Below, piece after piece: positions 1 through 8,321 of a DNA stretch of 64,000 bases. Positions within the stretch are counted from its first letter, which is position 1, and the number at the start of each line of letters is the position of its first letter. The DNA is taken from NCBI RefSeq assembly GCF_006151805.1, contig NZ_VDDA01000006.1:1-64000 (forward strand), written 5' to 3'. The notes below the pieces were generated by a model. The model was not told the DNA's origin, searched no databases, and saw only the letters and a list, made by a program, of their open reading frames with translations. The stretch is from Methylobacterium terricola (GTDB lineage Bacteria > Pseudomonadota > Alphaproteobacteria > Rhizobiales > Beijerinckiaceae). Made by a program: the position numbers and the translations under genes.

Positions 1-1
1 G

Positions 2-352
2 CAAGGGGGCTTTACGCGCATAAGAGATGGGTCTGGCGCCGTGCCCGCCATCAATCTTGGCGGGACCGGAGATCCGACAAACTACTATACGAATACGTAC
101 CACGCCTTCTACAGCCGGGACTTCGCGACGCGGTTCGCGAGCATCTGGTCGTCAGGCCTCGAAGTGTTCGGCTTCATCCGTCCAGGCATCTATACAGTGG
201 CGACGCTTCCGGCCGGGTCCAACGGCACGGTCGTCTATGCCTCCAATGCTCGCAAGGTCACGGAAGGTGCCGGCGCTGGTACGGGCGTCATCGCCTTCTA
301 TTCCAACGGCAACTGGCGGAGGCTGTCGGACGACAGCCCGGTCGCAGCATAG
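2..352 (+). CDS. phage tail/fibre-type protein, C-terminal part (5' end outside window)
   Basis: The frame is open to the left edge of the window (the codons before the first GTG at 41 read through without a stop), so this is the C-terminal part of a longer gene. The last ~115 residues are rich in Gly, Tyr, Asn and Ser and end with a pattern around GAGTGVIAFYSNGNWRR, which is typical of the C-terminal domain of short phage tail-fibre or receptor-binding proteins of alphaproteobacterial prophages. It lies 11 bp before the next gene and upstream of a lysis module, which fits the end of a tail gene cluster. The family call rests on composition and context; no catalytic motif is visible. Confidence 0.6.
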   Translation, partial: QGGFTRIRDGSGAVPAINLGGTGDPTNYYTNTYHAFYSRDFATRFASIWSSGLEVFGFIRPGIYTVATLPAGSNGTVVYASNARKVTEGAGAGTGVIAFYSNGNWRRLSDDSPVAA

Positions 353-363
353 GGACAAAGATC

Positions 364-1002
364 GTGCAGCCGTTTCTCTACGAGTTCCTGTATCGCGGCC
401 GGCCGGCCGGCTCGGCCGAAGCGCCGGCCTGGCACGTCATCCTCGGCCAGTACGTGACGCCCCCGGGGGCGCGCGAGGCGCAGTTCGTGGCGAGCGGCGC
501 CCTGACCCCGGCGCAGGCCGAGGCCGCCGGGTTCCCGCTCTCCGCGGTGCTGGCGGGGATCGACGCGGCGGCGTTGGCCGGGCGGGATGCGGCCCTGGCC
601 GAGGCGGAGGCCGCGCGGCGGGAGCGGGACGCGGCGGCGAGCGAGCGCGACGGCGTGGCGGCCGAGCGCGACGCCCTGGCGGCGCAGCTCGCCGCGCGCG
701 AGCCGGGGCCGGCGGCGACCCTGCCGGCGGTATCCGACCGGCAGTTCTTCCAGGCGCTCGCGCTGGCCGGGGCGATCGACCCGGCCGAGGCGCTGGCGGC
801 GGTGATGACGGGCACGCTGCCGGCGCGGATCGACGCGGCGGTGGCAGGGCTGCCGGAGGCCGAGCAGTTCGCCGCCCGGATGCTGCTGTCGGGCGCGACG
901 GCGTTCGAGCGCGGTCACCCGATGGTGGCGCGGCTCGGTGCGGCGCTCGGCTACGACGCTGCCGCGCTCGACGCGCTGTGGCGCCAGGCGGCCACGCTCT
1001 GA
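364..1002 (+). CDS. phage-associated hypothetical protein with central coiled coil
   Basis: 212 residues from a GTG start. The first ~55 residues are globular (begin MQPFLYEFLY), residues ~70-115 are a highly charged Ala/Glu/Arg stretch that looks like a coiled coil, and residues ~120-212 form an Ala-rich helical domain. It sits between the tail-type gene and the endolysin, so it is probably a small tail or tail-accessory protein. I do not recognise a characterised family. Eleven bases separate it from the preceding stop, so the two are probably cotranscribed. Confidence 0.65.
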   Translation: MQPFLYEFLYRGRPAGSAEAPAWHVILGQYVTPPGAREAQFVASGALTPAQAEAAGFPLSAVLAGIDAAALAGRDAALAEAEAARRERDAAASERDGVAAERDALAAQLAAREPGPAATLPAVSDRQFFQALALAGAIDPAEALAAVMTGTLPARIDAAVAGLPEAEQFAARMLLSGATAFERGHPMVARLGAALGYDAAALDALWRQAATL

Positions 1003-1003
1003 T

Positions 1004-1056
1004 CCCCTGCCTGTGCCCCCTGCCTGTGCCCCCTTGCCTGTGACCCCTTGCCTGTG
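1004..1056 (+). repeat. four tandem copies of a 12-14 bp unit (CCCCTGCCTGTG)
   Basis: Immediately after the stop codon at 1002 there are four adjacent copies of CCCC(T)TGCCTGTG at 1004-1015, 1016-1028, 1029-1042 and 1043-1056, differing only by an extra C or T and one C-to-A change. The array is followed by a short hairpin (stem arms 1064-1071 and 1075-1082). It lies in the gap before the endolysin gene. Function unknown; it may simply be a slippage product. Confidence 0.8.
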
Positions 1057-1120
1057 ATCGCGGCCTGACGCGCGGCGTCAGGGCCGGCGCGCTGCCCCCC
1101 CTACAATCCGGAGAGACGGT

Positions 1121-1693
1121 ATGACCGCGGCGACGTTCGAGCGGGCGCTTTCGCTCGTCCTGACACACGAGGGCGGGTGGTCGGACGACCCGCACGACCC
1201 GGGCGGCGCGACCAACCTCGGGGTGACGATCGGCACGCTGAGCCTGTGGCTCGGCCGTCCGGCGACGAAGGCCGAGGTGCGGGCGCTGACGGCGGCATCG
1301 GTGGCGCCGCTGTACCGTCGGCGGTTCTGGGACACGATCCAGGGCGACGCGCTGCCGGCGGGTCTGGATTACGCGCTGTTCGACTTCGCCGTGAACAGCG
1401 GGCCGAAGCGGGCGGTGATCGGGCTGCAGCGCGGTCTCGGCATCGCCGACGACGGCAAGCTCGGGCCGGTCACCCTGGCGGCCGTGGCGAGGCACAAGCC
1501 CGCCGACCTCATCGACGCCCTCTGCGACGGGCGACTGGCGTTCCTGCGAGCACTGTCGACCTGGCCGCGGTTCGGCAGGGGCTGGGGCCGGCGGGTCGAG
1601 GAGGTGCGCAAGGCGGCGCTCGCCATGGCGGCCGAACCGGTGGCGCCGACCGTGCCGACCTGCTCCACCTGCGGCAAGCTGCTGGCGGCGTGA
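1121..1693 (+). CDS. phage endolysin, glycoside hydrolase family 108 (N-acetylmuramidase)
   Basis: 190-residue protein expected to cut peptidoglycan at the end of the phage cycle. The N-terminal domain carries the GH108 signature: Glu17 in the context THEGGWSDDPHDPGGATN, the catalytic acid of this family, followed by the conserved Gly-Gly-x-Thr/Asn-x-Gly. The C-terminal half (about residues 85-170), with a GLGIADDGKLGP segment, matches the peptidoglycan-binding domain usually fused to GH108. No signal peptide is visible, so export should depend on a holin; several small membrane proteins follow directly. A GGAGAG ribosome-binding site lies just upstream of the ATG. The C-terminus has two Cys (CSTCGK), unusual but not diagnostic. 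Confidence 0.9.
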   Translation: MTAATFERALSLVLTHEGGWSDDPHDPGGATNLGVTIGTLSLWLGRPATKAEVRALTAASVAPLYRRRFWDTIQGDALPAGLDYALFDFAVNSGPKRAVIGLQRGLGIADDGKLGPVTLAAVARHKPADLIDALCDGRLAFLRALSTWPRFGRGWGRRVEEVRKAALAMAAEPVAPTVPTCSTCGKLLAA

Positions 1694-1779
1694 TGCTGAT
1701 CGGAGCTGCCTTCGGCTGCCTCGCGATCGTGGGCGCCGTCGCCGTCGTCATCCTCCTGCCGCCCTGGATCGGCCGGTAG
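1693..1779 (+). CDS. 28-residue single-span membrane peptide in lysis cassette
   Basis: An ATG overlaps the stop of the endolysin (TGATG, one shared base), giving a 28-residue peptide that is almost entirely one hydrophobic segment (IGAAFGCLAIVGAVAVVILLPPW) ending in Gly-Arg. Translational coupling to the endolysin and the membrane-spanning character fit a tiny holin, antiholin or lysis accessory peptide. The evidence is its position and hydrophobicity only; it may also be a chance frame. Confidence 0.4.
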   Translation: MLIGAAFGCLAIVGAVAVVILLPPWIGR

Positions 1780-1835
1780 CACCCAACCCCGCGCCGGCCG
1801 GGCTCGCCGAGCATCCCCACGATCAGGACACTCCC

Positions 1836-2138
1836 ATGAACGCGATTCAGGTCGCGAGCGCCTTCCGCGCGCTCATCATCTTCGTCGGCGGCGCCCTCGT
1901 CACCAGGGGGTGGCTGACCGCCGAGCAGGTCTCGTACCTGACCGATGCCAGCACCCTGACCGCCGTGGTCGGCGCCGCGATGGCGATCGGCAGCTTCGCC
2001 TATGGCGTATGGACCCGGCGCCCGGCAGGCTTGCTGAAGGCGGCCGCATCGCTGCCGGAGGTCGACCGGATCACCGTCGCGCCGACCGCTGCCCCGCTGG
2101 CGGCGGCCGTGCCGAGCCCCAAGGTGACGGTGCCGTAG
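1836..2138 (+). CDS. holin-like phage membrane protein
   Basis: 100-residue protein with two predicted membrane segments (about residues 10-25 and 40-58) separated by a short polar turn (TRGWLTAEQVSYLTD), then a Pro/Ala-rich hydrophilic tail. Size, topology and position directly after the endolysin fit a class II phage holin, which permeabilises the inner membrane so that the muramidase can reach the wall. The tail is longer than in minimal holins. A weak GGACA-type site precedes the ATG. Confidence 0.65.
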   Translation: MNAIQVASAFRALIIFVGGALVTRGWLTAEQVSYLTDASTLTAVVGAAMAIGSFAYGVWTRRPAGLLKAAASLPEVDRITVAPTAAPLAAAVPSPKVTVP

Positions 2139-2145
2139 GCCCGCC

Positions 2146-2652
2146 ATGCTGTTCCCCGCCGGCCCGAGCACGCCCGCCCACCCGGCGGGTGCCTACAGCT
2201 TCAACCGCCTGTTCGAATGGGCCATGGCGGTCATGATGCTGCTGATCGCCGTGACGCTCGCGCTGCCGGGCGACACGATGGAACGCGCCTCGCTCAAGCC
2301 GATCGCCGAGCTCGGGTTCAGCGAGGGCAACATGGCCTTCTTCTTCGGGGCGGTGGGCGTGCTGCGCGTCACCGCCCTCTGGCTGAACGGCCACATCAAC
2401 AACGGGGTGACGAAGCCGAACGGCGCCAACATCCGGGCGGTGTGCTCGGCACTCGGCGCCCTGGTGATGGGCCAGCTGACGCTTGCCCTGGTGGTCGACG
2501 CCTTCACGGCCGAGGCGCCGTCCTTCGTCATCCCGGTCTTCGGCACCCTGACCGTGTTCGAGGCGATCTCGTGCTACGTGGCGCGCCTCGACGCGGTCGA
2601 CCGGCGGTCGCGGCTCGGCCGGGCCCTGGCTGCGCTGGAGCGTGCGACGTGA
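2146..2652 (+). CDS. phage-associated multi-span membrane protein
   Basis: 168 residues starting 7 bp after the holin-like gene. Four hydrophobic segments are visible: around residues 26-42 (MAVMMLLIAVTLAL), 63-83, 100-120 and 125-145. The last ~20 residues are basic and hydrophilic. Spacing shows that it belongs to the same transcription unit as the endolysin. It may be a second holin or a superinfection/envelope protein; I do not recognise a named family, so the lysis role is inferred from position alone. Confidence 0.65.
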   Translation: MLFPAGPSTPAHPAGAYSFNRLFEWAMAVMMLLIAVTLALPGDTMERASLKPIAELGFSEGNMAFFFGAVGVLRVTALWLNGHINNGVTKPNGANIRAVCSALGALVMGQLTLALVVDAFTAEAPSFVIPVFGTLTVFEAISCYVARLDAVDRRSRLGRALAALERAT

Positions 2653-2653
2653 G

Positions 2654-3016
2654 ATGGAGCACCTGATCGCATTGCTGCCGCTGCTGTCGTCGATGCCGGC
2701 GCTGCAGGTCTTCGTCGGCGCCGCCGTGGCCGTCACGTGCGTCGCCATGGTGCTGAGGGCGAACAGGGACAGGCACGAGGTGCCGCCCCCGGCGCCCGGT
2801 TCGGTGGGGGATGCGATGGTGCATCTGCAAGGACCGGCCGAGGTGCTGAGCCTCCTGCGCGATCTGCGCGAACTCGGTCGCCAGCAGGTCGAGCACCTGG
2901 CCCGGATCGCGGAATGCGCGCGGGTCGCGCGGGACGAGGCGAAAGCCCAGACCGATCTGCTGCGCAGCATCGACCGGGAGCAGGTCCGCAATCACGGCCA
3001 CGATTGGCGCGAGTAG
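2654..3016 (+). CDS. membrane-anchored helical phage protein (spanin-like topology)
   Basis: About 120 residues from the ATG at 2654, one base after the previous stop; a GTG at 2642 in the same frame would add four residues and overlap the upstream gene. One N-terminal membrane segment (residues ~18-36) is followed by a Pro-rich linker and a long charged amphipathic helix (from about residue 60 onward, Arg/Glu/Gln-rich). An anchor plus periplasmic coiled coil at the end of a lysis cassette is the architecture of an inner-membrane spanin (Rz-like), but no overlapping Rz1-type lipoprotein gene was found, so this stays a suggestion. Confidence 0.6.
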   Translation: MEHLIALLPLLSSMPALQVFVGAAVAVTCVAMVLRANRDRHEVPPPAPGSVGDAMVHLQGPAEVLSLLRDLRELGRQQVEHLARIAECARVARDEAKAQTDLLRSIDREQVRNHGHDWRE

Positions 3017-3363
3017 CGCTCCGGAACCCGACGGGCCGCCCACTCGTTAACCAGCGGATCTTTTCGGACCCTCGAGACCCGCCTTCAGCCCCGCCGGCAG
3101 CCGCCGCGCGGGGCTTTTTCGTGCTGCGGGGCGGCGAAAGGCACCCCTGGCGCCGAGGGTCGGGATCCGGGGCGATGCGTATGAGGACGAGTCGCAACGC
3201 CGCCGTCGCACGCCTGCGGGGAGGGGAGCACCCGAAACACTTTTGCCTCCACGACTGGTGATTGGCGGACGCAGTCCCATGCGGCGAAGCCGGCACTCCC
3301 GACTTCGATCCCGCCAAGCCAGTCACATGTAGAACTTATTCCGCCTTTTGTCGCTGAATGCCG
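3017..3363. other. 347-bp non-coding stretch between prophage module and acyltransferase
   Basis: Apart from the terminator at 3087-3119 no gene is supported here. The stretch becomes AT-rich after ~3320, where the convergent acyltransferase ends. It is one place where a prophage boundary could lie, but no integrase, tRNA or duplicated attachment sequence is visible inside the window. Confidence 0.5.
3087..3119 (+). terminator. rho-independent terminator closing the lysis operon
   Basis: Perfect 8-bp stem AGCCCCGC (3087-3094) / GCGGGGCT (3108-3115) with a 13-nt GC-rich loop, running straight into TTTTT (3115-3119). It lies 70 bp after the last phage gene and is the most convincing intrinsic terminator in the window. 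Confidence 0.85.
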
Positions 3364-4533
3364 TTACGATGATTTTCGTAATTTTTTTCCGATGACTAGA
3401 TCGAACGCTCCTCCCATTTGCTGCCTCAGCATCGGCTCGACCTTCGTCGCGACGACCAGGGCGGCGCAACCAGCGACGAGAGCCCCGATCACAAGCGAGG
3501 CAAGCGGCGGACAGCCACATGCAAGAGCAGCCCGCATGGCCAAGACACCGACGAACGTGTGCAGGAGGTAAAGCGGATAGGTCGTGAGCCCGAGCGTCCG
3601 AAGAGCCCAACCACCGCGGCTCCCAAGCAGGGCGTGAATTTTTTGATTGAGCGACAGGCTCAGCATCATCAAAAGCAAGAATGCGATAAATATGTAAATC
3701 GGAATATGACCCAGCGACGTGATACCAAGCTCGGTTTCCGTGAATCTCGTGTCATATGAAATTTGCAGAATGCTGCCGAGGCAGCAGATCGCAGCCACGG
3801 ACAGGCGCCTGGTCGTCACTCCCTTGAATGCCATCAGCCAAATCAGCACACCCAGTGCAAAGTCACAGCCATGCGTGATGAGAAGGAGCTTGGAAACCCG
3901 CTTGCTTGCAAGAATATCCAGCCCTGGAAACCACGGGGTCGAGGCCATGATCCATATGATTGCGCTGACACTCCCGATCGCCGTCATGACATCTTCAATC
4001 TTATTCTCCTTTCGTAGCAAAATTAAAACAAATATGATGGCGTAAAAAGATATTTCAATCCCCAATGTCCAGTACACACCGTCAATCCACTGCGGGGCAG
4101 GGAATAAAACGAGTGTCTTTATGTATTCTATCACGATATTTTTTGCCGGGATTGGCAGAAACGCCAACGCTATGAGAAACGAGACGCTTGAGCATATCCA
4201 CACCCCCGGCGCAAGTCGGAGGAACCGGCTGCGAAAGAAGCGATCTGGCGACGACCCTTCTGCCGAGTATGCGATTACGAAACCCGAGATGGCAAAGAAC
4301 ACAGGAACCCCGACCCACCCGACCGAGGCGACGCCGAGAAGCTCTGGAAATTGGGCGCGCCCATTCAGAAGCATCATCGCCTCGCTTGACGGCACACGCC
4401 ACGACGTGCATCCCAGGTGAAACAGCATGACGGACACAGCTGCGCAAAATCTCAAGCCGTCGATGCCCAAAACCTGTCTTTGGTTGTAATTTTCGACTGC
4501 GCCTTTCGGCGGCGGCTCAATATGATGCATCAC
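3364..4533 (-). CDS. acyltransferase 3 family protein (OafA-type O-acyltransferase)
   Basis: 389 residues, integral membrane. After a short hydrophilic N-terminus the protein begins the family signature (GIDGLRFCAAVSVMLFHLG, with the conserved His at about residue 40), followed by some ten hydrophobic spans, ending in a short basic tail. Acyltransferase 3 proteins move acyl groups, usually acetyl, from the cytoplasm onto sugars of O-antigen, peptidoglycan or exopolysaccharide. The gene is clearly less GC-rich than its neighbours, and it sits on the opposite strand directly beyond the phage lysis operon. This makes it a good candidate for a phage-carried serotype-conversion gene. Acceptor substrate unknown. 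Confidence 0.85.
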   Translation of the reverse strand: MMHHIEPPPKGAVENYNQRQVLGIDGLRFCAAVSVMLFHLGCTSWRVPSSEAMMLLNGRAQFPELLGVASVGWVGVPVFFAISGFVIAYSAEGSSPDRFFRSRFLRLAPGVWICSSVSFLIALAFLPIPAKNIVIEYIKTLVLFPAPQWIDGVYWTLGIEISFYAIIFVLILLRKENKIEDVMTAIGSVSAIIWIMASTPWFPGLDILASKRVSKLLLITHGCDFALGVLIWLMAFKGVTTRRLSVAAICCLGSILQISYDTRFTETELGITSLGHIPIYIFIAFLLLMMLSLSLNQKIHALLGSRGGWALRTLGLTTYPLYLLHTFVGVLAMRAALACGCPPLASLVIGALVAGCAALVVATKVEPMLRQQMGGAFDLVIGKKLRKSS

Positions 4534-5370
4534 TTGGCATATTCCGCCCGCTGACAGGAAAAAGGATGTATGGATCCGGACGCCGAGATGGCGGCGCGCT
4601 TATTTCAGTATAAAGTTATTTTTCATAACGATCTATGACGAGAAAGATACGCCAACAAGCACCTTTAAGTGCGGACGAATACTGAGATGCGCCAGAGCAG
4701 GCTCAGAGCCCGCGTGCCGATGCGACAATGGCCGAGGTGGCACGCGGCTCGCGCCAGGACAGGATCTGAGAGGCCGGCACTGGTCGTCGGTCGTCATGAC
4801 CTCCCGTGCCTTCTCGCAACCCGATCGGATGATGCAGAACGGCCGATCGGCGAGGGGGACCGTCCCATCCGGCAAAATGCCCAGCACGGACGTCAGTGAC
4901 AGCATTGTCCTTGTTTTTCTATGATGAGAGAGCTGCATACTTCACATCAGCAGCACGAACTCCGCCCCTTTCGCGGGGCGGCCGCCAGGTCTCCGACCCG
5001 TCGTCGGACGAGGATTATCCGCCATCTGCGCCACAGGTCGTTGCGACGTGCGCCCCTCGCGACGGGCCTCGAAACCTGCCTGGTTCGCCGCAGGATGATG
5101 ACCCGCCTGCCGCGAGAGGAAAGACAGGCGATTGCGCCGGCATCCCCTTGACGAGCGACGCCGCCGCCAGCGGAATGATCCTCCTTCACTCAGAACAGGC
5201 CGCCGACGCCGACGGGTGCAGGCCCGTCGAGAGCTCGCCCCGCGCGCCGGCATCGTGCTCGACACCGGCCCGTTCCCCCGTCGGATCCGACAGGATCGAT
5301 TGCCTTGCCCGTCCTGCGTGCGCCGGGCCGGGCGGTGACGATGCATCGTTTTACGGATCAGGAACGCCCC
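4534..5370. other. 837-bp stretch without a supported gene
   Basis: The first ~120 bp are AT-rich and should hold the promoter of the divergent acyltransferase. From ~4680 on, GC content rises but open frames on either strand lack consistent codon bias. A minus-strand frame at 4633-4938 contains a plausible internal start (MLSLTSVLGILPDG, near 4902) but no recognisable domain. A forward extension of the HEAT-repeat gene back to 5305 exists but has no ribosome-binding site. Possible prophage/chromosome junction or decayed gene. Confidence 0.4.
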
Positions 5371-7644
5371 ATGACGTTTCAGTGCCCCGACCGGCTCGAG
5401 ATCGAGGGGAAGGACTACTTTCTCCTCGGTTGTCCGTCCCTGCTACCGCCGGGCGATCCGCGTTGGGACTGGTGCCGCTTCGTCGGACGATCGACGGCCG
5501 ATGCCCGCGGCTATCGTGCGCACTGGGCGATCAGACGGGGCGCCTTGTTCCTCACGAGCTTCGGAGGCACCGTCGGAAGCGATCGATCGACGCCGCCCGG
5601 TGGCGACTTCCGGGCCGCCCGCAGCCAAGACACCGTGCAGGTGGGGCTGCAGGACATCCATGAAACCGACGAGCCGATACCCGCGAGGTGGATCGCGGGT
5701 GATTTCCTCTGTGCCACGTCGGACAGCATCGACGGGGCATCCGGGGGGCCGGCACCCCGGCAATTCCGGATGCTGCGGCTTCGGCACGGACTCATCATCG
5801 CTGAGGCGACCTTCGAAAATCAGGGCCGCATTCCGCTGACGCACGCCCGCAGCGTCGATGCCTATTTTGAATCGGTGCTTCCCCGGACGGGCGACACCCG
5901 GTCGAAGCCGGCCGCCGGACCGTCACCGATGCCCGGGCTGTCCCAGGTGATGGCGGCGGAGGGGGCCACGGTGCCCGGCAGCCGTATCGCGTCGGTTCTA
6001 TGGCAGTCGAGCCCCGCGGACCTGGATGGTCTCGTCGCGGGGCTTTCGCACCCGTGCACCGACGTCCGACGGTGGATCGCCTACGCGATCGGTCGCATCG
6101 GCGCCGATGGCGCCCCGGCCGTGCCGGCACTGCACGCCATGCTGCGGACGGCGGGGGACCCGGAGAGCGTCAGGGCCATCGTGTACGCGCTCGCACGGAT
6201 CGGTGCGCGGGCCGCCCCTGCGCTGACCGAAGCCGTCAGGGTCGTCGAAGCGACGCATGGAGCGACGCATGGGTGGAACGCATCGAACCACATCGGAGAC
6301 CTGATCAAGCAGGTCTCCTCCGCCACGCCGCCCGCGATTGCCGACCTCGTCGAAAGTCTTCTCGCGGCGCGCTACCTCGGCACGCAATGCGCGCTTGCTT
6401 ACGGACTCGGCCAAGTCGGAGCGGCAGCCCTGCCGAGCCTGATCGATGCCCTCCGTCGCGCATCGGACGACCGCCAGCGCGCCGCGGTTGCGCGAGCGCT
6501 CGGCCAGATCGGTCGGGAAGGCGGCCCGGCCCTTGCAGACCTGCTCGACGCGCTGGAGGCGGCGACGGACGAGGACGCTTCATGCACGATCGCGGAGGCG
6601 ATCAGGCATGTCGGGCTGCGCTCACCCGCTTCGCTGGCGCGGCTGGGGCGGGTGTTTCGTCGCCTGCAGGCCGACAAGGCCCTGCAAGCGGTCGCCGCCG
6701 CGATGGCGGCCCTCGGTCGCCCGTCGATCGCGGTCTTGCGTGAGGAGCTCGCGGCTGCCCAGCAGGCCCCGGCACGATGCGCGATCGTCACGGCCTTGGG
6801 TGGAATCGGACCGCCGGCCGCGGCTGCGCTCCCTTCCTTGATCGCCTTGGCCGACACCGCCGAGGACGCGCCTCTGATCGTCGCGATCGCGCGGGCCTTC
6901 CACCACGTCGAAGCGCCAGCCGGAATCACGCTGACCGCACAGATCCGGGCGCTGCGCGCGACGGATTGCAGCTCCACGCGCGCCGAGATCATAACGGCGA
7001 TGCCGTCGGGCGCCGCGGTCGGGATCCCGGCTCTCCACGGCCTGGTCGAGACGATCGTCGCGCAAAGCCGTGGCGCGGATGGGCGGCGGCTGTCGGTGCT
7101 GCTGGGCGGAATGGGACCTGCGGCCGTCGATCCGGTGCGCGACGGCCTGGTGCGGGCGCCGAACGACGACGTCCGGGTCCTGCTGATCCAGGCCCTGGGA
7201 TCGATAGGCCCGGCCGCCCGGCCGGCCATCGGGTCCATCGTCGCGTCCCTGGCGCGCGCGCGCCAGGATTCCGTTCGCTTGCAGATCATCGATGAACTCA
7301 GACGCATTGGCCAGCCATCCGCAGATCATCTCCACGATCTGGTGGGCGTGCTGGAACGGACGACCTTCTTGCCGATCTGGTGGCGCTTGAGCCTGCTTCT
7401 CGGCGGGATCGGCGAGCCTGCGGTCGAACCGCTCACCCGCTTGCTCCACAAGGCCCCATCGGATGACCTGCGCCGCGCGGTGGCGAACGCGCTCGGTCAG
7501 ATGGGGACCCTGGCAAGTCCGGCCGCCCCGGCACTCGTGTCCGTGCTGCAGAAGACGCACGATGCACGGGCACGGAACGTGCTCGCGTCGGCAGCGCGAA
7601 AGATCGGCATTTTTCTTACGAGAACGCGGAGCTATTTGACGTAG
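5371..7644 (+). CDS. HEAT-repeat protein with N-terminal accessory domain
   Basis: 757 residues from the ATG at 5371, chosen because AGGAAC lies 6-11 bp upstream and because the protein then starts with a conserved-looking domain; in-frame starts at 5305 and 5341 are possible. Residues ~5-100 form a small domain (DRLEIEGKDYFLL, then a W-C-x-F segment and RGYRAHWAIRRGALFL) also found alone in alphaproteobacteria. From ~residue 205 to the end there are many HEAT/PBS-lyase-like helical repeats with recurring (A/I)GRIG, LGQIG, LGGIGPPA and LGSIGPAARPA turns. Such solenoids bind proteins; no catalytic motif is visible. It is probably a scaffold or regulator. Expression unit: alone. Confidence 0.8.
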   Translation: MTFQCPDRLEIEGKDYFLLGCPSLLPPGDPRWDWCRFVGRSTADARGYRAHWAIRRGALFLTSFGGTVGSDRSTPPGGDFRAARSQDTVQVGLQDIHETDEPIPARWIAGDFLCATSDSIDGASGGPAPRQFRMLRLRHGLIIAEATFENQGRIPLTHARSVDAYFESVLPRTGDTRSKPAAGPSPMPGLSQVMAAEGATVPGSRIASVLWQSSPADLDGLVAGLSHPCTDVRRWIAYAIGRIGADGAPAVPALHAMLRTAGDPESVRAIVYALARIGARAAPALTEAVRVVEATHGATHGWNASNHIGDLIKQVSSATPPAIADLVESLLAARYLGTQCALAYGLGQVGAAALPSLIDALRRASDDRQRAAVARALGQIGREGGPALADLLDALEAATDEDASCTIAEAIRHVGLRSPASLARLGRVFRRLQADKALQAVAAAMAALGRPSIAVLREELAAAQQAPARCAIVTALGGIGPPAAAALPSLIALADTAEDAPLIVAIARAFHHVEAPAGITLTAQIRALRATDCSSTRAEIITAMPSGAAVGIPALHGLVETIVAQSRGADGRRLSVLLGGMGPAAVDPVRDGLVRAPNDDVRVLLIQALGSIGPAARPAIGSIVASLARARQDSVRLQIIDELRRIGQPSADHLHDLVGVLERTTFLPIWWRLSLLLGGIGEPAVEPLTRLLHKAPSDDLRRAVANALGQMGTLASPAAPALVSVLQKTHDARARNVLASAARKIGIFLTRTRSYLT

Positions 7645-8321
7645 ACGAGCAGCCGGGCATCGCATGAGCCGCGGCTGCCGTCCTCGTCGACCCTGCGCGG
7701 CTTCGGGCCGGCTGCCTCAAAGGTAGGCAGGGTGATCGTGCCGGGGCCTCGGCGACGCTCGACCACCCTCCATACCCTGTGAGCGCGTCACAGTCAGGGC
7801 TTCGTCGAGTGCCCGCTTCTCACGCTCGCGGGTCTCGGCTTGGTTCTCGAGGCTCGCGTCCAGAGACCGGGAGCGAGCAGCGAACACTTGCGCGAATCGG
7901 GTGTCTGAGTGGTGAGCGGTCACGCTGCCTCCAACTGCCTCGTCTCCCGAATGAGGCGATCGCCCCAAACCTGTCCGTAGCGCCATGCTACCGCGAGGGC
8001 CGACCGTCCCGCGAGCGCTTGGCTCCCGGCAGCGTTCAGGTCCCCGTCCAACAAGCCGTGGCAAAACTCGCGCCAAAGGTCGCGAGGCCTGCATCGAGGA
8101 TCGGTCTTGCGCCTTTCGGGCTCGGTCCATGACGGATCGCATCGGGGCTTGGCGCACCGCCTATCGTTCGGGACCGGGGAGGGTGCAGGAAGGGCGGTCG
8201 GGGAGGGACCGGCCATGTGCCGCCGAAACGTCCGGCAGCGATCCGGGGCCGCGCCCTGTTTCCGACATGCGCCGGTGGCTCGAAATGCACCGGCCAGCGG
8301 CGGGGATCCCGATCCCGCCCG
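7645..8321. other. 677-bp stretch with only weak, possibly decayed coding signal
   Basis: No gene is firmly supported. On the minus strand a frame ending at 7920 encodes a plausible ~55-residue helical tail (LWREFCHGLLDGDLNAAGSQ onward) whose stop overlaps a GTG (GTGA) that starts a charged 68-residue frame ending at 7717. The upstream part is Pro/Arg-rich and not convincing, and no clear start is present. This could be the remains of a small two-gene unit. Nothing else is seen. Confidence 0.3.

Noticed and set aside
3290..3325. tRNA-like 3' end (TTCGATCCCGCC ... GCCA) near the prophage edge, a possible attachment site
   Set aside because: No matching acceptor or anticodon arm upstream; it does not fold as a tRNA.
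4633..4938. 101-codon minus-strand frame in the transition zone
   Set aside because: Internal start looks plausible but there is no domain, no clear ribosome-binding site and the C-terminal half is Pro/Arg-rich; kept only as a note in the intergenic entry.
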